Positions 38,626 to 47,083 of a stretch of DNA of 64,000 nt are shown in pieces. Positions within the stretch are counted from its first letter, which is position 1. Each line of letters starts with the position of its first letter. The notes under the pieces were generated by a model. It searched no databases. It saw only the letters and a program-made list of their open reading frames with translations, and had not been told where the DNA came from. The stretch lies in the NCBI RefSeq assembly GCF_036503815.1, contig NZ_AP027764.1:3534001-3598000 (forward strand), read 5' to 3'. Origin of the DNA: Escherichia coli (GTDB taxonomy: Bacteria > Pseudomonadota > Gammaproteobacteria > Enterobacterales > Enterobacteriaceae). The translations under genes were made by a program, and so were the position numbers.

Positions 38626-39402
38626 TTAACGGTACGGATCCATCCAGTGTAAACCGGCTTCCGTGGTGGTTTGGGGTTTATATTCACACCCAACCCAACC
38701 GTTGTAGTCAGAATTTTCAATTACCGTAAAGAGATACTCATAATTAATTTCTCCGGTTCCCGGTTCGCCGCGATGCGGATTATCGGCAATTTGCAGGTGG
38801 CCAATTTTATCGGCCCATTGAGTCATAGTGTTGGTTAATTCACCTTCCATCCGCTGCATATGATAAATGTCATACTGAATTTTCAAATTGCAGCAACCAA
38901 CATCATCAATCAATTTCAGCGCCTGTTGAGTTCCGGTGAGATAGAAACCAGGAATATCAAAATGGTTAATAGGTTCAATCAGTAATAAAATATCTTCTTT
39001 CATCAGCATATTCGCGGCATAACGCAGGTTTTCTACAAGCGTTGCGTGAATCTGTTCACTGCTGAAACCAGCCGGCGTTTTACCGACCAGACAGTTGATT
39101 TTTTTATTACCCAGCGCACGAGCATAACGAATCGCTGCTGCTACGCCATCCCGAAACTCTTCTTCACGGCCAGGAATACAAGCAATACCCCGCTCGCCCG
39201 CCGCCCAGTCACCCGCCGGTAAATTGTGCAGAGTATGTTCGAGTTTATTACTCGCCAGCACCTGTTTTAATTCTTCAATGTCGTAGTCATAAGGGAACAT
39301 AAATTCAACGCCGCGAAAACCACACTGCGCAGCTTTCTCAAAACGGGCGAGAAAATCATATTCACCAAATAACATCGATAAATTAGCAGAGAAACGTAAC
39401 AT
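38626..39402 (-). CDS. hyi: Hyi, hydroxypyruvate isomerase
   Basis: A 258-residue TIM-barrel enzyme of the xylose-isomerase-like family that interconverts hydroxypyruvate and tartronate semialdehyde. Visible: FRGVEFMFPYDYD, the LLIEPINHFDIPGFYL metal-binding glutamate strand, LKIQYDIYHMQRMEG, HLQIADNPHRGEPGTGEINY and VGCEYKP. It lies 12 bases after gcl and is surely co-transcribed with it. Confidence 0.95.
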   Translation of the reverse strand: MLRFSANLSMLFGEYDFLARFEKAAQCGFRGVEFMFPYDYDIEELKQVLASNKLEHTLHNLPAGDWAAGERGIACIPGREEEFRDGVAAAIRYARALGNKKINCLVGKTPAGFSSEQIHATLVENLRYAANMLMKEDILLLIEPINHFDIPGFYLTGTQQALKLIDDVGCCNLKIQYDIYHMQRMEGELTNTMTQWADKIGHLQIADNPHRGEPGTGEINYEYLFTVIENSDYNGWVGCEYKPQTTTEAGLHWMDPYR

Positions 39403-39414
39403 TATTTATCTCCC

Positions 39415-41196
39415 TCATTCATAGTGCATGAAGCAGGTTTCAGTCGGTGCGTCCGCTGCGTTATCGGCGATATCTTCAAATTCCATGACGTTATCCAGTT
39501 CGCTGCCCATCGAAATATTGGTCACACGCTCGAGAATAACTTCCACGACTACCGGTACCCGATATTGCGCCATTAAGGCTTTCGCCTGTTCAAAGGCCGG
39601 TGCAATATCTTCCGGTTTGAAGACACGAATCGCTTTACAACCTAAACCTTCCGCTACTTTTACGTGGTCGACGCCGTAACCGTTCACTTCGCTGGAGTTA
39701 ATATTTTCGAATGCGAGCTGTACGCAGTAATCCATATCAAAGGCGCGTTGCGACTGACGAATCAGGCCGAGATAGGCGTTATTGACCAGTACATGGATGT
39801 ACGGAATGTTGAACTGCGCGCCAACGGCTAACTCTTCAATCAGGAACTGGAAGTCGAAGTCACCGGAAATCGCCACCACATTGCGCTCTGGATCAGCGGC
39901 ACAAACCCCCAGCGCCGCCGGAATCGTCCAGCCCAGCGGGCCTGCCTGCCCACAGTTGATCCAGTGGCGGTCTTTAAAGACATGCAGCATTTGTGTCGCA
40001 GCGATTTGTGACAGACCAATGGTGGTGACATAACAAACATCGCGACCAAAGGCTTTGTTCATCTCTTCATACACGCGCTGCGGTTTCACCGGCACATTGT
40101 CGAAGTGGGTTTTGCGCAGCAAAGTGCGTTTGCGCTGCTGGCAGTCGGCGACCCATTCTTTACGACACGGCAGACGACCCGCTTTTTGCATCTCCTGCGC
40201 CACTTCAACCAGCAGTGTCAGCGCCGCTTTAGCATCAGAGACAATGCCGAGATCCGGACACAGCACGCGACCAATTTGCGTCGGCTCAATATCGATATGA
40301 ACGATTTTGCGCCCTTCGGTGTATTTCTCTACCGAACCGGTATGACGATTGGCGAAACGGTTACCGATACCAAACACCAGGTCGGACGCCAGCAGCGTTG
40401 CGTTACCGTAACGATGCGCGGTTTGCAGACCCACCATCCCGGCCATCAGTTCATGATCGTCCGGGATACAGCCCCAGCCCATCAGCGTTGGGATCACCGG
40501 AACGATGGTCAGTTCAGCGAACTGTTGTAACAGTGCAGCTGCGTCAGCATTGATGACCCCGCCCCCGGCAACAATCACCGGACGTTCAGCCTGGATTAAC
40601 ATTTCGACCGCTTTTTCAATCTGCATACGGCTGGCAGCAGGTTTATAGACCGGCAGCGGTTCGTACATGTCAGGATCAAACTCGATTTCCGCCACCTGAA
40701 CGTCGAACGGTAAATCCACCAGTACCGGACCCGGACGACCAGAACGCATCAGGTGAAATGCCTGTTGCAGCACGCGAGGCACCAGCGCCGCTTCACGAAC
40801 TGTAACCGCCATTTTGCTGACCGGTTTAGCAATTGCTTCAATATCTACGGCCTGAAAATCTTCTTTATGCAGACGAGCACGCGGTGCCTGACCAGTGATG
40901 CACAAAATAGGAATGGAATCAGCAGAAGCGGAATAGAGCGCGGTGATCATGTCCGTGCCCGCTGGACCGGAAGTCCCCAGACATACGCCGATATTCCCTG
41001 CCGTTGCGCGGGTATAACCTTCCGCCATGTGCGAAGCACCTTCCACATGACGCGCCAGAATGTGACGAATACCGCCGTGCTTACGCATCGCTGAGTAGAA
41101 CGGATTGATTGCAGCTCCCGGAACGCCGAAGGCGGTGGTAATACCTTCTTTCTCCAGCACATACATTGCCGCGTCAACGGCTCTCATTTTTGCCAT
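39415..41196 (-). CDS. gcl: Gcl, glyoxylate carboligase
   Basis: A 593-residue ThDP-, Mg- and FAD-binding enzyme that joins two glyoxylates into tartronate semialdehyde and CO2. ATG 41196 (MAKMRAVDAAMYVLEKEG) behind AGGTAGGA is used; the GTG at 41286 lies across the AllR operator and terminator, so it is wrong. The family's best-known oddity is visible: ARHVEGASHMAEG has valine where almost all ThDP enzymes have the catalytic glutamate (RHE). The ThDP/Mg motif GDFDFQFLIEELAVGAQFN lies in the C-terminal third. First gene of the glyoxylate operon, under AllR repression. Confidence 0.97.
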   Translation of the reverse strand: MAKMRAVDAAMYVLEKEGITTAFGVPGAAINPFYSAMRKHGGIRHILARHVEGASHMAEGYTRATAGNIGVCLGTSGPAGTDMITALYSASADSIPILCITGQAPRARLHKEDFQAVDIEAIAKPVSKMAVTVREAALVPRVLQQAFHLMRSGRPGPVLVDLPFDVQVAEIEFDPDMYEPLPVYKPAASRMQIEKAVEMLIQAERPVIVAGGGVINADAAALLQQFAELTIVPVIPTLMGWGCIPDDHELMAGMVGLQTAHRYGNATLLASDLVFGIGNRFANRHTGSVEKYTEGRKIVHIDIEPTQIGRVLCPDLGIVSDAKAALTLLVEVAQEMQKAGRLPCRKEWVADCQQRKRTLLRKTHFDNVPVKPQRVYEEMNKAFGRDVCYVTTIGLSQIAATQMLHVFKDRHWINCGQAGPLGWTIPAALGVCAADPERNVVAISGDFDFQFLIEELAVGAQFNIPYIHVLVNNAYLGLIRQSQRAFDMDYCVQLAFENINSSEVNGYGVDHVKVAEGLGCKAIRVFKPEDIAPAFEQAKALMAQYRVPVVVEVILERVTNISMGSELDNVMEFEDIADNAADAPTETCFMHYE

Positions 41197-41216
41197 TTTA
41201 TTCCTACCTCTATTAA

Positions 41217-41233
41217 TTGGAAAAATTTTCCAA
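41217..41233. promoter_or_regulatory. AllR operator upstream of gcl
   Basis: TTGGAAAAATTTTCCAA, a 17-base near-perfect palindrome 21 bases upstream of the gcl start. It matches the AllR site known for gcl. The same motif recurs at 42766-42782. Confidence 0.85.
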
Positions 41234-41248
41234 CTTTCAAATTTTGTC

Positions 41249-41273
41249 AAAAAAACCCGCTCCGCAGAGCGGG
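41249..41273 (-). terminator. Rho-independent terminator of allR
   Basis: On the minus strand, CCCGCTC, TGCG, GAGCGGG is followed by a 7-T run (A7 at 41249-41255 on plus). It separates allR from gcl, which therefore has its own promoter. Confidence 0.9.
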
Positions 41274-41285
41274 ATGCGACAGACA

Positions 41286-42101
41286 CTATGGATGTGCTTT
41301 CAGTCCCAACGCCGTGCTGATATCGCGGGCGGTGTCTCTGACCAGCTCACCCTGACTGACAAAACGATCTTCTGTCAGTCTTGATGAAGGCCCGGAGATG
41401 GAGATAGCGGCAACAACGCTACCTACATCATCGTAAATTGCTGAAGCTATGCAATTCAGACCTACAACATGCTCTTCTTTATCTACGGTATAGCCCAGTT
41501 CACGCGCTTGTTCCAGGTCCTTCAGCAAGGTGGGCATATCCACAAGCGTAGTTGGCGTAAACTGCTGCAAACCGGTTTGCAGAATGATGCTCATCAACTC
41601 CTCTTCCGCCAGCGGATAAAGCAGCGCCTTGCCCGCACCGGAAGCATGCAGCGGCAGACGACTGCCCAGTGGCGCACACATCCTGACCATCGATTTACAC
41701 TCTAACTGACCAATTAATACTGCTTCATTGCCGTTACGGATCGCGACATTGACCGTTTCGCCGGAAAGTAACATCAGGCGGCGCATAAACGGCCCGGCGA
41801 CGGAGAGGACATCGCGGTTATGGATGTACGCCGCACCGACGTTAAAGACACCTAATCCTATATGCCACCAGCCTAACTGACTGTCCTGATAGACAAAATC
41901 CGCTGCCTGTAAAACCTTCAGCAAGCGAAAGGTCGTGGAGAGCGGCAAATCCAGATTGAGAGAAATATCGCTAACCGACGAACTTCCCCCACTTTTTTCC
42001 AGATATTGCAGAATCGCAATTCCCCGCTCTAACGCCTGTGCGCCCTTCTGTGCCACAGGCTCCGCCTGTCCTGGCCTGCCGCGCCGTCTAACTTCCGTCA
42101 T
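41286..42101 (-). CDS. allR: AllR, IclR-family repressor of allantoin and glyoxylate genes
   Basis: A 271-residue repressor. The winged helix-turn-helix (about 22-80: [20 protein letters not shown], then [13 protein letters not shown]) precedes an IclR effector domain with [20 protein letters not shown] and [14 protein letters not shown], which includes the conserved cysteine. AllR represses gcl and the allA-allS region; glyoxylate releases it from DNA and allantoin favours binding. Two matching operators lie at 41217 and 42766. Confidence 0.96.
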
Positions 42102-42178
42102 ACCTACGTTAACTCCGACCTACAAGTGAGCATAAACAATGAACAATTAATTTATCTTATGCAAGTCGGTTGCAGGCG

Positions 42179-42661
42179 TCACGCAAAACAGAGTTCCTGT
42201 TCAGGAATACTTTCAACATCACAGTTGTCACTGCCGCCGCGATCGATGGTCAGAAAATCGGTGACGCGCTGCCAGGCAAAAAGTGGGTGATGCCAGACGT
42301 TACGATGGTAATTCACTCCCTGTTCGCCGTTGGTAATAAACGCCCGCAGGGTTGACAGGTCTGGTTTGTCGTCACCTAACGCCACGACCACCACAAACAC
42401 TTCCCCTTTCATCGGAATAAAGGCCTGAGTGCCCAGCGGATGACGTTCGAGTTCGTGAATGGTCAGCGGCAGATTGGCCGGTTGCGCGCGGTTAATGCTG
42501 ATAAGCGTACGGTCTTGCTCAAGAATCTCAACCAGCGCCAAATCGTGGTAACGCTCCACCAGGCCATTGTTAATATGGAAAAAATCCCGTTGCTGCGTTT
42601 CTATTACGTCGCCATAAGCACTGAAGGCTTCCTGACTTAACGGTAATACCTGAAGTTTCAT
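42179..42661 (-). CDS. allA: AllA, ureidoglycolate lyase
   Basis: A 160-residue cupin-like enzyme that splits (S)-ureidoglycolate into glyoxylate and urea, linking allantoin breakdown to Gcl. Family motifs: [32 protein letters not shown] and [14 protein letters not shown]. First gene of the minus-strand series, divergent from allS, with an AllR operator between them. Confidence 0.95.
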
Positions 42662-42765
42662 CTTTTTGTCCTTGTAACATAATTCCGTTCAACCACCGCC
42701 GACCGGACAATGTGGTTCAATAACAGGCAATCTAAAACCTTAAGAGAACAACATCAACACAAAAG

Positions 42766-42782
42766 TTGGAATATTTTTCCAA
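42766..42782. promoter_or_regulatory. AllR operator between allA and allS
   Basis: TTGGAATATTTTTCCAA, with the same outer arms (TTGGAA/TTCCAA) and spacing as the gcl operator. It lies 105 bases from allA and 108 from allS, so it can repress both divergent promoters. Confidence 0.82.
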
Positions 42783-42889
42783 AACTAGATTTAGCCCACA
42801 AATCACACAGGGTTATCATGTGAAAATACAGGTAAATCAAAGGACAGGAAAATCACGCAACCTGCGGATTTAAAAGGGGATACCTGAAG

Positions 42890-43816
42890 ATGTTCGATCC
42901 AGAAACTTTGCGGACTTTCATTGCGGTTGCTGAAACAGGAAGTTTTTCAAAAGCGGCAGAACGACTATGTAAAACCACGGCGACGATCAGCTATCGCATT
43001 AAACTTCTGGAAGAGAATACCGGAGTGGCGCTGTTTTTCCGCACGACTCGCAGCGTGACGTTGACAGCGGCTGGCGAGCATCTACTTTCTCAGGCCAGAG
43101 ACTGGCTGAGCTGGCTGGAAAGTATGCCCAGCGAGCTGCAACAGGTGAATGATGGCGTGGAACGCCAGGTGAATATTGTCATCAACAACCTGCTCTACAA
43201 CCCCCAGGCCGTCGCCCAGCTGCTGGCGTGGCTGAATGAACGTTACCCCTTTACCCAGTTTCACATCTCCCGACAAATCTATATGGGCGTCTGGGACTCG
43301 CTATTGTACGAAGGTTTTTCACTGGCTATCGGCGTCACGGGAACCGAGGCGCTGGCAAATACCTTTAGTCTTGATCCCTTAGGATCGGTGCAATGGCGCT
43401 TTGTCATGGCGGCGGATCATCCGCTGGCGAAAGTTGAAGAGCCGCTAACAGAAGCGCAGTTGCGGCGCTTTCCGGCGGTTAATATTGAAGACAGCGCCCG
43501 CACCTTAACCAAGCGCGTCGCCTGGCGTTTGCCGGGGCAAAAAGAGATTATTGTTCCCGATATGGAAACGAAAATCGCCGCCCATCTGGCGGGCGTTGGC
43601 ATTGGTTTTTTGCCAAAATCACTTTGCCAGTCAATGATCGATAATCAACAACTGGTCAGCCGGGTAATCCCAACGATGCGCCCTCCTTCGCCATTGAGTC
43701 TAGCATGGCGCAAATTTGGCAGTGGCAAAGCGGTAGAAGATATTGTGACCTTGTTTACTCAGCGCAGGCCGGAAATCAGCGGATTTTTAGAAATTTTCGG
43801 CAACCCACGCAGTTAA
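42890..43816 (+). CDS. allS: AllS, LysR-type activator of allDCE
   Basis: A 308-residue LysR-family activator. The N-terminal winged helix is clear (TLRTFIAVAETGSFSKAAER, then TTATISYRIKLLEE and TRSVTLTAAGEHLL); the rest is a substrate-binding-protein-like effector domain. It turns on allDCE when allantoin is present without oxygen, and is itself repressed by AllR. Its effector is not certain from the sequence. Confidence 0.95.
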   Translation: MFDPETLRTFIAVAETGSFSKAAERLCKTTATISYRIKLLEENTGVALFFRTTRSVTLTAAGEHLLSQARDWLSWLESMPSELQQVNDGVERQVNIVINNLLYNPQAVAQLLAWLNERYPFTQFHISRQIYMGVWDSLLYEGFSLAIGVTGTEALANTFSLDPLGSVQWRFVMAADHPLAKVEEPLTEAQLRRFPAVNIEDSARTLTKRVAWRLPGQKEIIVPDMETKIAAHLAGVGIGFLPKSLCQSMIDNQQLVSRVIPTMRPPSPLSLAWRKFGSGKAVEDIVTLFTQRRPEISGFLEIFGNPRS

Positions 43817-43884
43817 AAATCAAGTTTCCTTGCGCGTTGGCGCGTAAAATAGCGCGCAAGCTGATTTGAGGTTCACTTTTAACT

Positions 43885-44979
43885 ATGCAAGAGAGACACA
43901 CGGAACAGGACTATCGTGCCCTGCTGATTGCTGATACGCCCATTATTGATGTTCGCGCCCCCATCGAGTTTGAGCAAGGCGCAATGCCCGCCGCTATCAA
44001 CCTGCCGTTAATGAATAACGATGAACGCGCCGCCGTTGGCACCTGCTATAAACAGCAAGGGTCAGACGCGGCGCTGGCGCTGGGGCATAAACTGGTGGCG
44101 GGTGAAATTCGTCAGCAGCGCATGGACGCCTGGCGGGCAGCATGCCTGCAAAACCCGCAAGGTATTCTCTGCTGCGCCCGTGGCGGTCAACGTTCGCACA
44201 TTGTGCAACGCTGGCTGCATGAAGCGGGGATTGATTATCCGCTGGTGGAAGGCGGTTATAAGGCACTGCGCCAGACGGCGATTCAGGCGACTATTGAACT
44301 GGCACAAAAACCGATAGTGCTGATTGGCGGTTGTACCGGCTGCGGTAAAACGCTGTTAGTGCAACAACAGCCGAACGGTGTTGATCTGGAAGGGCTGGCG
44401 CGTCATCGCGGTTCGGCGTTTGGTCGCACGTTGCAACCGCAACTTAGCCAGGCGAGTTTTGAAAATCTGCTGGCTGCCGAAATGCTAAAAACCGATGCCC
44501 GTCAGGATTTGCACCTGTGGGTGCTGGAAGATGAAAGCCGGATGATCGGTTCGAATCACCTGCCGGAATGCCTGCGCGAGCGAATGACTCAGGCGGCGAT
44601 TGCGGTGGTAGAAGATCCGTTTGAGATCCGTCTTGAACGCCTGAACGAAGAGTATTTCTTGCGTATGCATCATGATTTTACCCATGCGTACGGCGACGAA
44701 CAGGGCTGGCAGGAGTATTGCGAATACTTGCATCACGGACTTTCGGCGATTAAGCGTCGGCTGGGGTTACAGCGATATAACGAACTGGCTGCAAGGCTGG
44801 ATGCTGCGCTGACAACGCAACTCACCACCGGCAGCACCGACGGTCATCTGGCCTGGCTGGTGCCGCTGCTTGAAGAATATTACGACCCGATGTATCGCTA
44901 TCAGCTTGAGAAAAAAGCGGAAAAAGTTGTCTTTCGCGGTGAGTGGGCGGAAGTGGCGGAGTGGGTGAAGGCTCAGTGA
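43885..44979 (+). CDS. selU: SelU (MnmH), tRNA 2-selenouridine synthase
   Basis: A 364-residue enzyme that geranylates 2-thiouridine in tRNA and replaces the sulfur with selenium at wobble U34 of some Lys, Glu and Gln tRNAs. An N-terminal rhodanese domain (about 1-135) has the catalytic cysteine in CCARGGQRS. It is followed by a P-loop domain with GGCTGCGKTLL. Full length. In K-12 an rhsD locus follows; here only small orphan genes do. Confidence 0.95.
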   Translation: MQERHTEQDYRALLIADTPIIDVRAPIEFEQGAMPAAINLPLMNNDERAAVGTCYKQQGSDAALALGHKLVAGEIRQQRMDAWRAACLQNPQGILCCARGGQRSHIVQRWLHEAGIDYPLVEGGYKALRQTAIQATIELAQKPIVLIGGCTGCGKTLLVQQQPNGVDLEGLARHRGSAFGRTLQPQLSQASFENLLAAEMLKTDARQDLHLWVLEDESRMIGSNHLPECLRERMTQAAIAVVEDPFEIRLERLNEEYFLRMHHDFTHAYGDEQGWQEYCEYLHHGLSAIKRRLGLQRYNELAARLDAALTTQLTTGSTDGHLAWLVPLLEEYYDPMYRYQLEKKAEKVVFRGEWAEVAEWVKAQ

Positions 44980-45016
44980 TGGGCGGAATAATTCCTGCTT
45001 CATAAAGGTTGTTTAG

Positions 45017-45041
45017 CCGGATGTGTGATGTCACCATCCGG
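45017..45041. terminator. REP-like hairpin after selU
   Basis: CCGGATG (45017-45023) pairs with CATCCGG (45035-45041) around a further inner palindrome (TGATGTCA), followed by TTTAAGGTTTTCTTT. It probably ends selU transcription. Confidence 0.65.
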
Positions 45042-45091
45042 TTTAAGGTTTTCTTTCTCATAAATCAAACAATTGCTGCTCTTCTTTAATT

Positions 45092-45505
45092 TCAATCATT
45101 GCTCTGAGCAAAATCTATAGCATCTATTACTCGCTGATTCTTTTTATTGATTAATAAAAATTCTACACAATTTAATATCTCTTCAAGCTTGTGTTTACCG
45201 AGGGTTTCTTTTACATCAGATAGCATAATTTCAAGATCTGCCACATGGTCTTTTGCGTTATTAGAAAGATCAAGGGAAAGGTAGCGTGTTTTTAACAAAT
45301 CGATTGCATTGTCTGGGGCAACATGCAAAAGAATTTCGTAAGCTTTTAAATGAAATATTTTACTCTTTACTAAAAACTCCAGCATTGAAATATCTTCAGG
45401 AGATAAACTCTGGTTAAATCCATTTTGCTTTACGTTATAATCTCTTATGTCATGCCATAATTTATTATGTATATTTATGAATTGTATTAACGTATCACTT
45501 AACAT
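45092..45505 (-). CDS. Hypothetical protein of the selU-ybbP island
   Basis: A 137-residue, AT-rich, mostly helical cytosolic protein (MLSDTLIQFINIHNKLWHDI...). GAGGAAAATCAGAAT before ATG 45505 is a good ribosome site. No family recognised. Helical segments such as DISMLEFLVKSKIFHLKAYE and KHKLEEILNCVEFLL suggest an all-alpha fold. It is the gene most distant from ybbP in a run of minus-strand small genes where K-12 has rhsD and its accessory genes, so an orphan immunity role is possible but unproven. Confidence 0.5.
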   Translation of the reverse strand: MLSDTLIQFINIHNKLWHDIRDYNVKQNGFNQSLSPEDISMLEFLVKSKIFHLKAYEILLHVAPDNAIDLLKTRYLSLDLSNNAKDHVADLEIMLSDVKETLGKHKLEEILNCVEFLLINKKNQRVIDAIDFAQSND

Positions 45506-45519
45506 ATTCTGATTTTCCT

Positions 45520-45604
45520 CAATTTACTTTATAAGGCAGATGGTATTCATCTATAATTTCACAATCAATACAGACACGTCACGATCCATCCATTCTTCTG
45601 TCAT
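45520..45604 (-). pseudogene. Remnant of a small gene
   Basis: ATG 45604 opens MTEEWMDRDVSVLIVKL and stops at 45551. In another frame the end reads CIDCEIIDEYHLPYKVN and stops at 45520. Joined by a one-base shift near the shared VSV/VC codons they make one short acidic reading frame. It looks like the eroded end of another island gene. It is too short for identification. Confidence 0.35.
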
Positions 45605-45667
45605 CAGGCCTCATCATATGTATATTCTCAAATAGCAAAAATTTTATTATCGTGGATAATTAGCCTC

Positions 45668-45870
45668 CTATTTTTGTCTGAAATCCTTTGACTCAACAGA
45701 ATTTTTTAATAGTCCATACACCTCCGAGTCAGAATATGTTTCGTGAACAGGAATTCCATTTTCAAGACACTATATTGCAAAAAAAAGTCGAGATGCGTCT
45801 CACCAAAATAGTCTTCTACTAAAAATGTGATGAGATATAAATCACGAGATATATCTACCTTTTGAGTTAA
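45668..45870 (-). pseudogene. 3' fragment of a frameshifted immunity-like gene
   Basis: Just past the zinc-ribbon gene, another frame reads LTQKVDISRDLYLITFLVED and YFGETHLDFFLQYS, then must shift by one base to continue as LENGIPVHETYSDSEVYGLL and KNSVESKDFRQK to a stop at 45668. Both parts have ordinary protein composition, and the shift point is near 45770. There is no start codon or ribosome site: a stop codon precedes the fragment at about 45871. It appears to be a broken, truncated gene overlapped by the end of the neighbouring one. Confidence 0.5.
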
Positions 45871-46123
45871 CAGTTACAGACGTTATAATATTATCCTTTA
45901 TCCAGATATCAACAAAAAAGTCTTTACCACAATAAAGACATTCACAATATCCTTCAGAGATAAAATCGTCCTTAAGTTTATTTCTGGTTATATTAATAAG
46001 TTTATCGCCAGGATTGTAATGTATTAAATTTCCAGATGGCACAAACATCTCAATTTCACACTGTCCTGACGTTCCACATCGAGGGCAAACGCACCATGCT
46101 TTCAATAAATCATAATTCGACAT
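45842..46123 (-). CDS. Small zinc-ribbon protein of the selU-ybbP island
   Basis: A 93-residue protein with two CxxC pairs: CVCPRCGTSGQCEIEMF near the N-terminus and CECLYCGKDFFVDIW about 50 residues later. This is the layout of a small zinc ribbon with treble-clef-like knuckles. Between them is GNLIHYNPGDKLINI. Similar small proteins occur as cargo of Rhs loci, but I cannot name a family. The C-terminal residues (VTVNSKGRYIS) overlap a broken gene in another frame, so the end may be changed from its ancestral form. Confidence 0.55.
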   Translation of the reverse strand: MSNYDLLKAWCVCPRCGTSGQCEIEMFVPSGNLIHYNPGDKLINITRNKLKDDFISEGYCECLYCGKDFFVDIWIKDNIITSVTVNSKGRYIS

Positions 46124-46174
46124 TATATTACCTTAATTTATTCCACATCAACATCTCCCCCTTGTAAACCTCTA

Positions 46175-46534
46175 CTAAACCTCCCTTCCCATAAAATACA
46201 AAGAGATGATTGTACTGTTAAACATACATTCACAAAACTCAGGGGAAGAAAAATGACCATCAGTCAAAAATAAAGATAGTTTGCTTAGGGCGAAATCTAT
46301 TGAATCAAGCGACAAGTATAATTTTATTACTAGTGAGTCCTGTATCAGGACATCATCTTCATTGGACGATTGTAAAAGTAGTAAATTTTTATACGCTACA
46401 GGTGATATGTTTTCCAGTCTGATAGGTTTGCTTGCTCCCGTCTCCAATAAACTATAAAGAGCACAAACCATCTCATGAGCATCATCTTTCTCAAAATGTA
46501 AATGAAACCCGCCCAGAGATTTATTAGCAATCAT
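46175..46534 (-). CDS. Hypothetical protein of the selU-ybbP island
   Basis: A 119-residue cytosolic protein (MIANKSLGGFHLHFEKDDAH...) with no recognised domain. The N-terminal FHLHFEKDDAHEMVCALYSL and the later VIKLYLSLDSIDFALSKLSL alternate strands and helices. AT-rich, same strand as its neighbours, 51 bases upstream of the zinc-ribbon gene. Possible immunity or Rhs-accessory protein by position only. Confidence 0.48.
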   Translation of the reverse strand: MIANKSLGGFHLHFEKDDAHEMVCALYSLLETGASKPIRLENISPVAYKNLLLLQSSNEDDVLIQDSLVIKLYLSLDSIDFALSKLSLFLTDGHFSSPEFCECMFNSTIISLYFMGREV

Positions 46535-46631
46535 AATACGTTTCTAAAGTTGATTTGAAATTTTGCATTTCATGCTCATCAAAAAAATAAATATATTTTA
46601 ACTACAAAGCAAACATCACAGCGCATAGCGG

Positions 46632-46847
46632 TTAATATTCTACCTTAACGACTTTCATTCCTCTTTCAATCATACCATTAATTAATTGATAATACTCTTT
46701 ATCCCCTACATCTACTATTAGAACATGTCCGGTAAGTTCATTGATGAATAAATACTCAGGTTCCTCATCTGTACCAGCATTTGAAATAACCCAACCTGGA
46801 TCAGTACCATCTATAAAAAACTCCCACTCTTTAAAATTAACACTCAT
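46632..46847 (-). CDS. Small acidic protein of the selU-ybbP island
   Basis: A 71-residue acidic protein (MSVNFKEWEFFIDGTDPGWV...) predicted to be mostly beta: PEYLFINELTGHVLIVD, then a helix YYQLINGMIERGMKVVKVEY. AAAGGAGGATTAA before ATG 46847 is the strongest ribosome site in the island, so it is probably expressed. Family unknown. It is the first gene after the BIME that marks the ybbP edge. Confidence 0.52.
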   Translation of the reverse strand: MSVNFKEWEFFIDGTDPGWVISNAGTDEEPEYLFINELTGHVLIVDVGDKEYYQLINGMIERGMKVVKVEY

Positions 46848-46967
46848 TTAATCCTCCTTTTTATACTCGCAAGAAAAGGAGAGTATCGTTTCTAACTCTG
46901 AAATAAAAGTATGATAAAAGACAGGACCTGGCCTCATTGAATGTTATTTCTCAATTCTTGATAGTTT

Positions 46968-47068
46968 TTGCCGGATGCGGCTTGAACGCTTATCTGGCCT
47001 ACACAATCTTGCAAAATCAATATATTGCACGATCTTCGTAGGCCAGATAAGACTTAGCGCATCAGGCA
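46968..47068. repeat. BIME between the island and ybbP
   Basis: Two inverted REP units: GCCGGATGCGGCTTGAACGC with TTATCTGGCC, and GGCCAGATAAGACTTAGCGC with ATCAGGC, around an AT-rich 40-base spacer. It marks the junction between the AT-rich island and core sequence. Confidence 0.88.
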
Positions 47069-47083
47069 ATCTAACACCTGTCA

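Noticed and set aside
39415..41286. GTG at 41286 as the start of gcl
   Set aside because: It would place the AllR operator and the allR terminator inside the coding sequence. ATG 41196 has a ribosome site and the family N-terminus.
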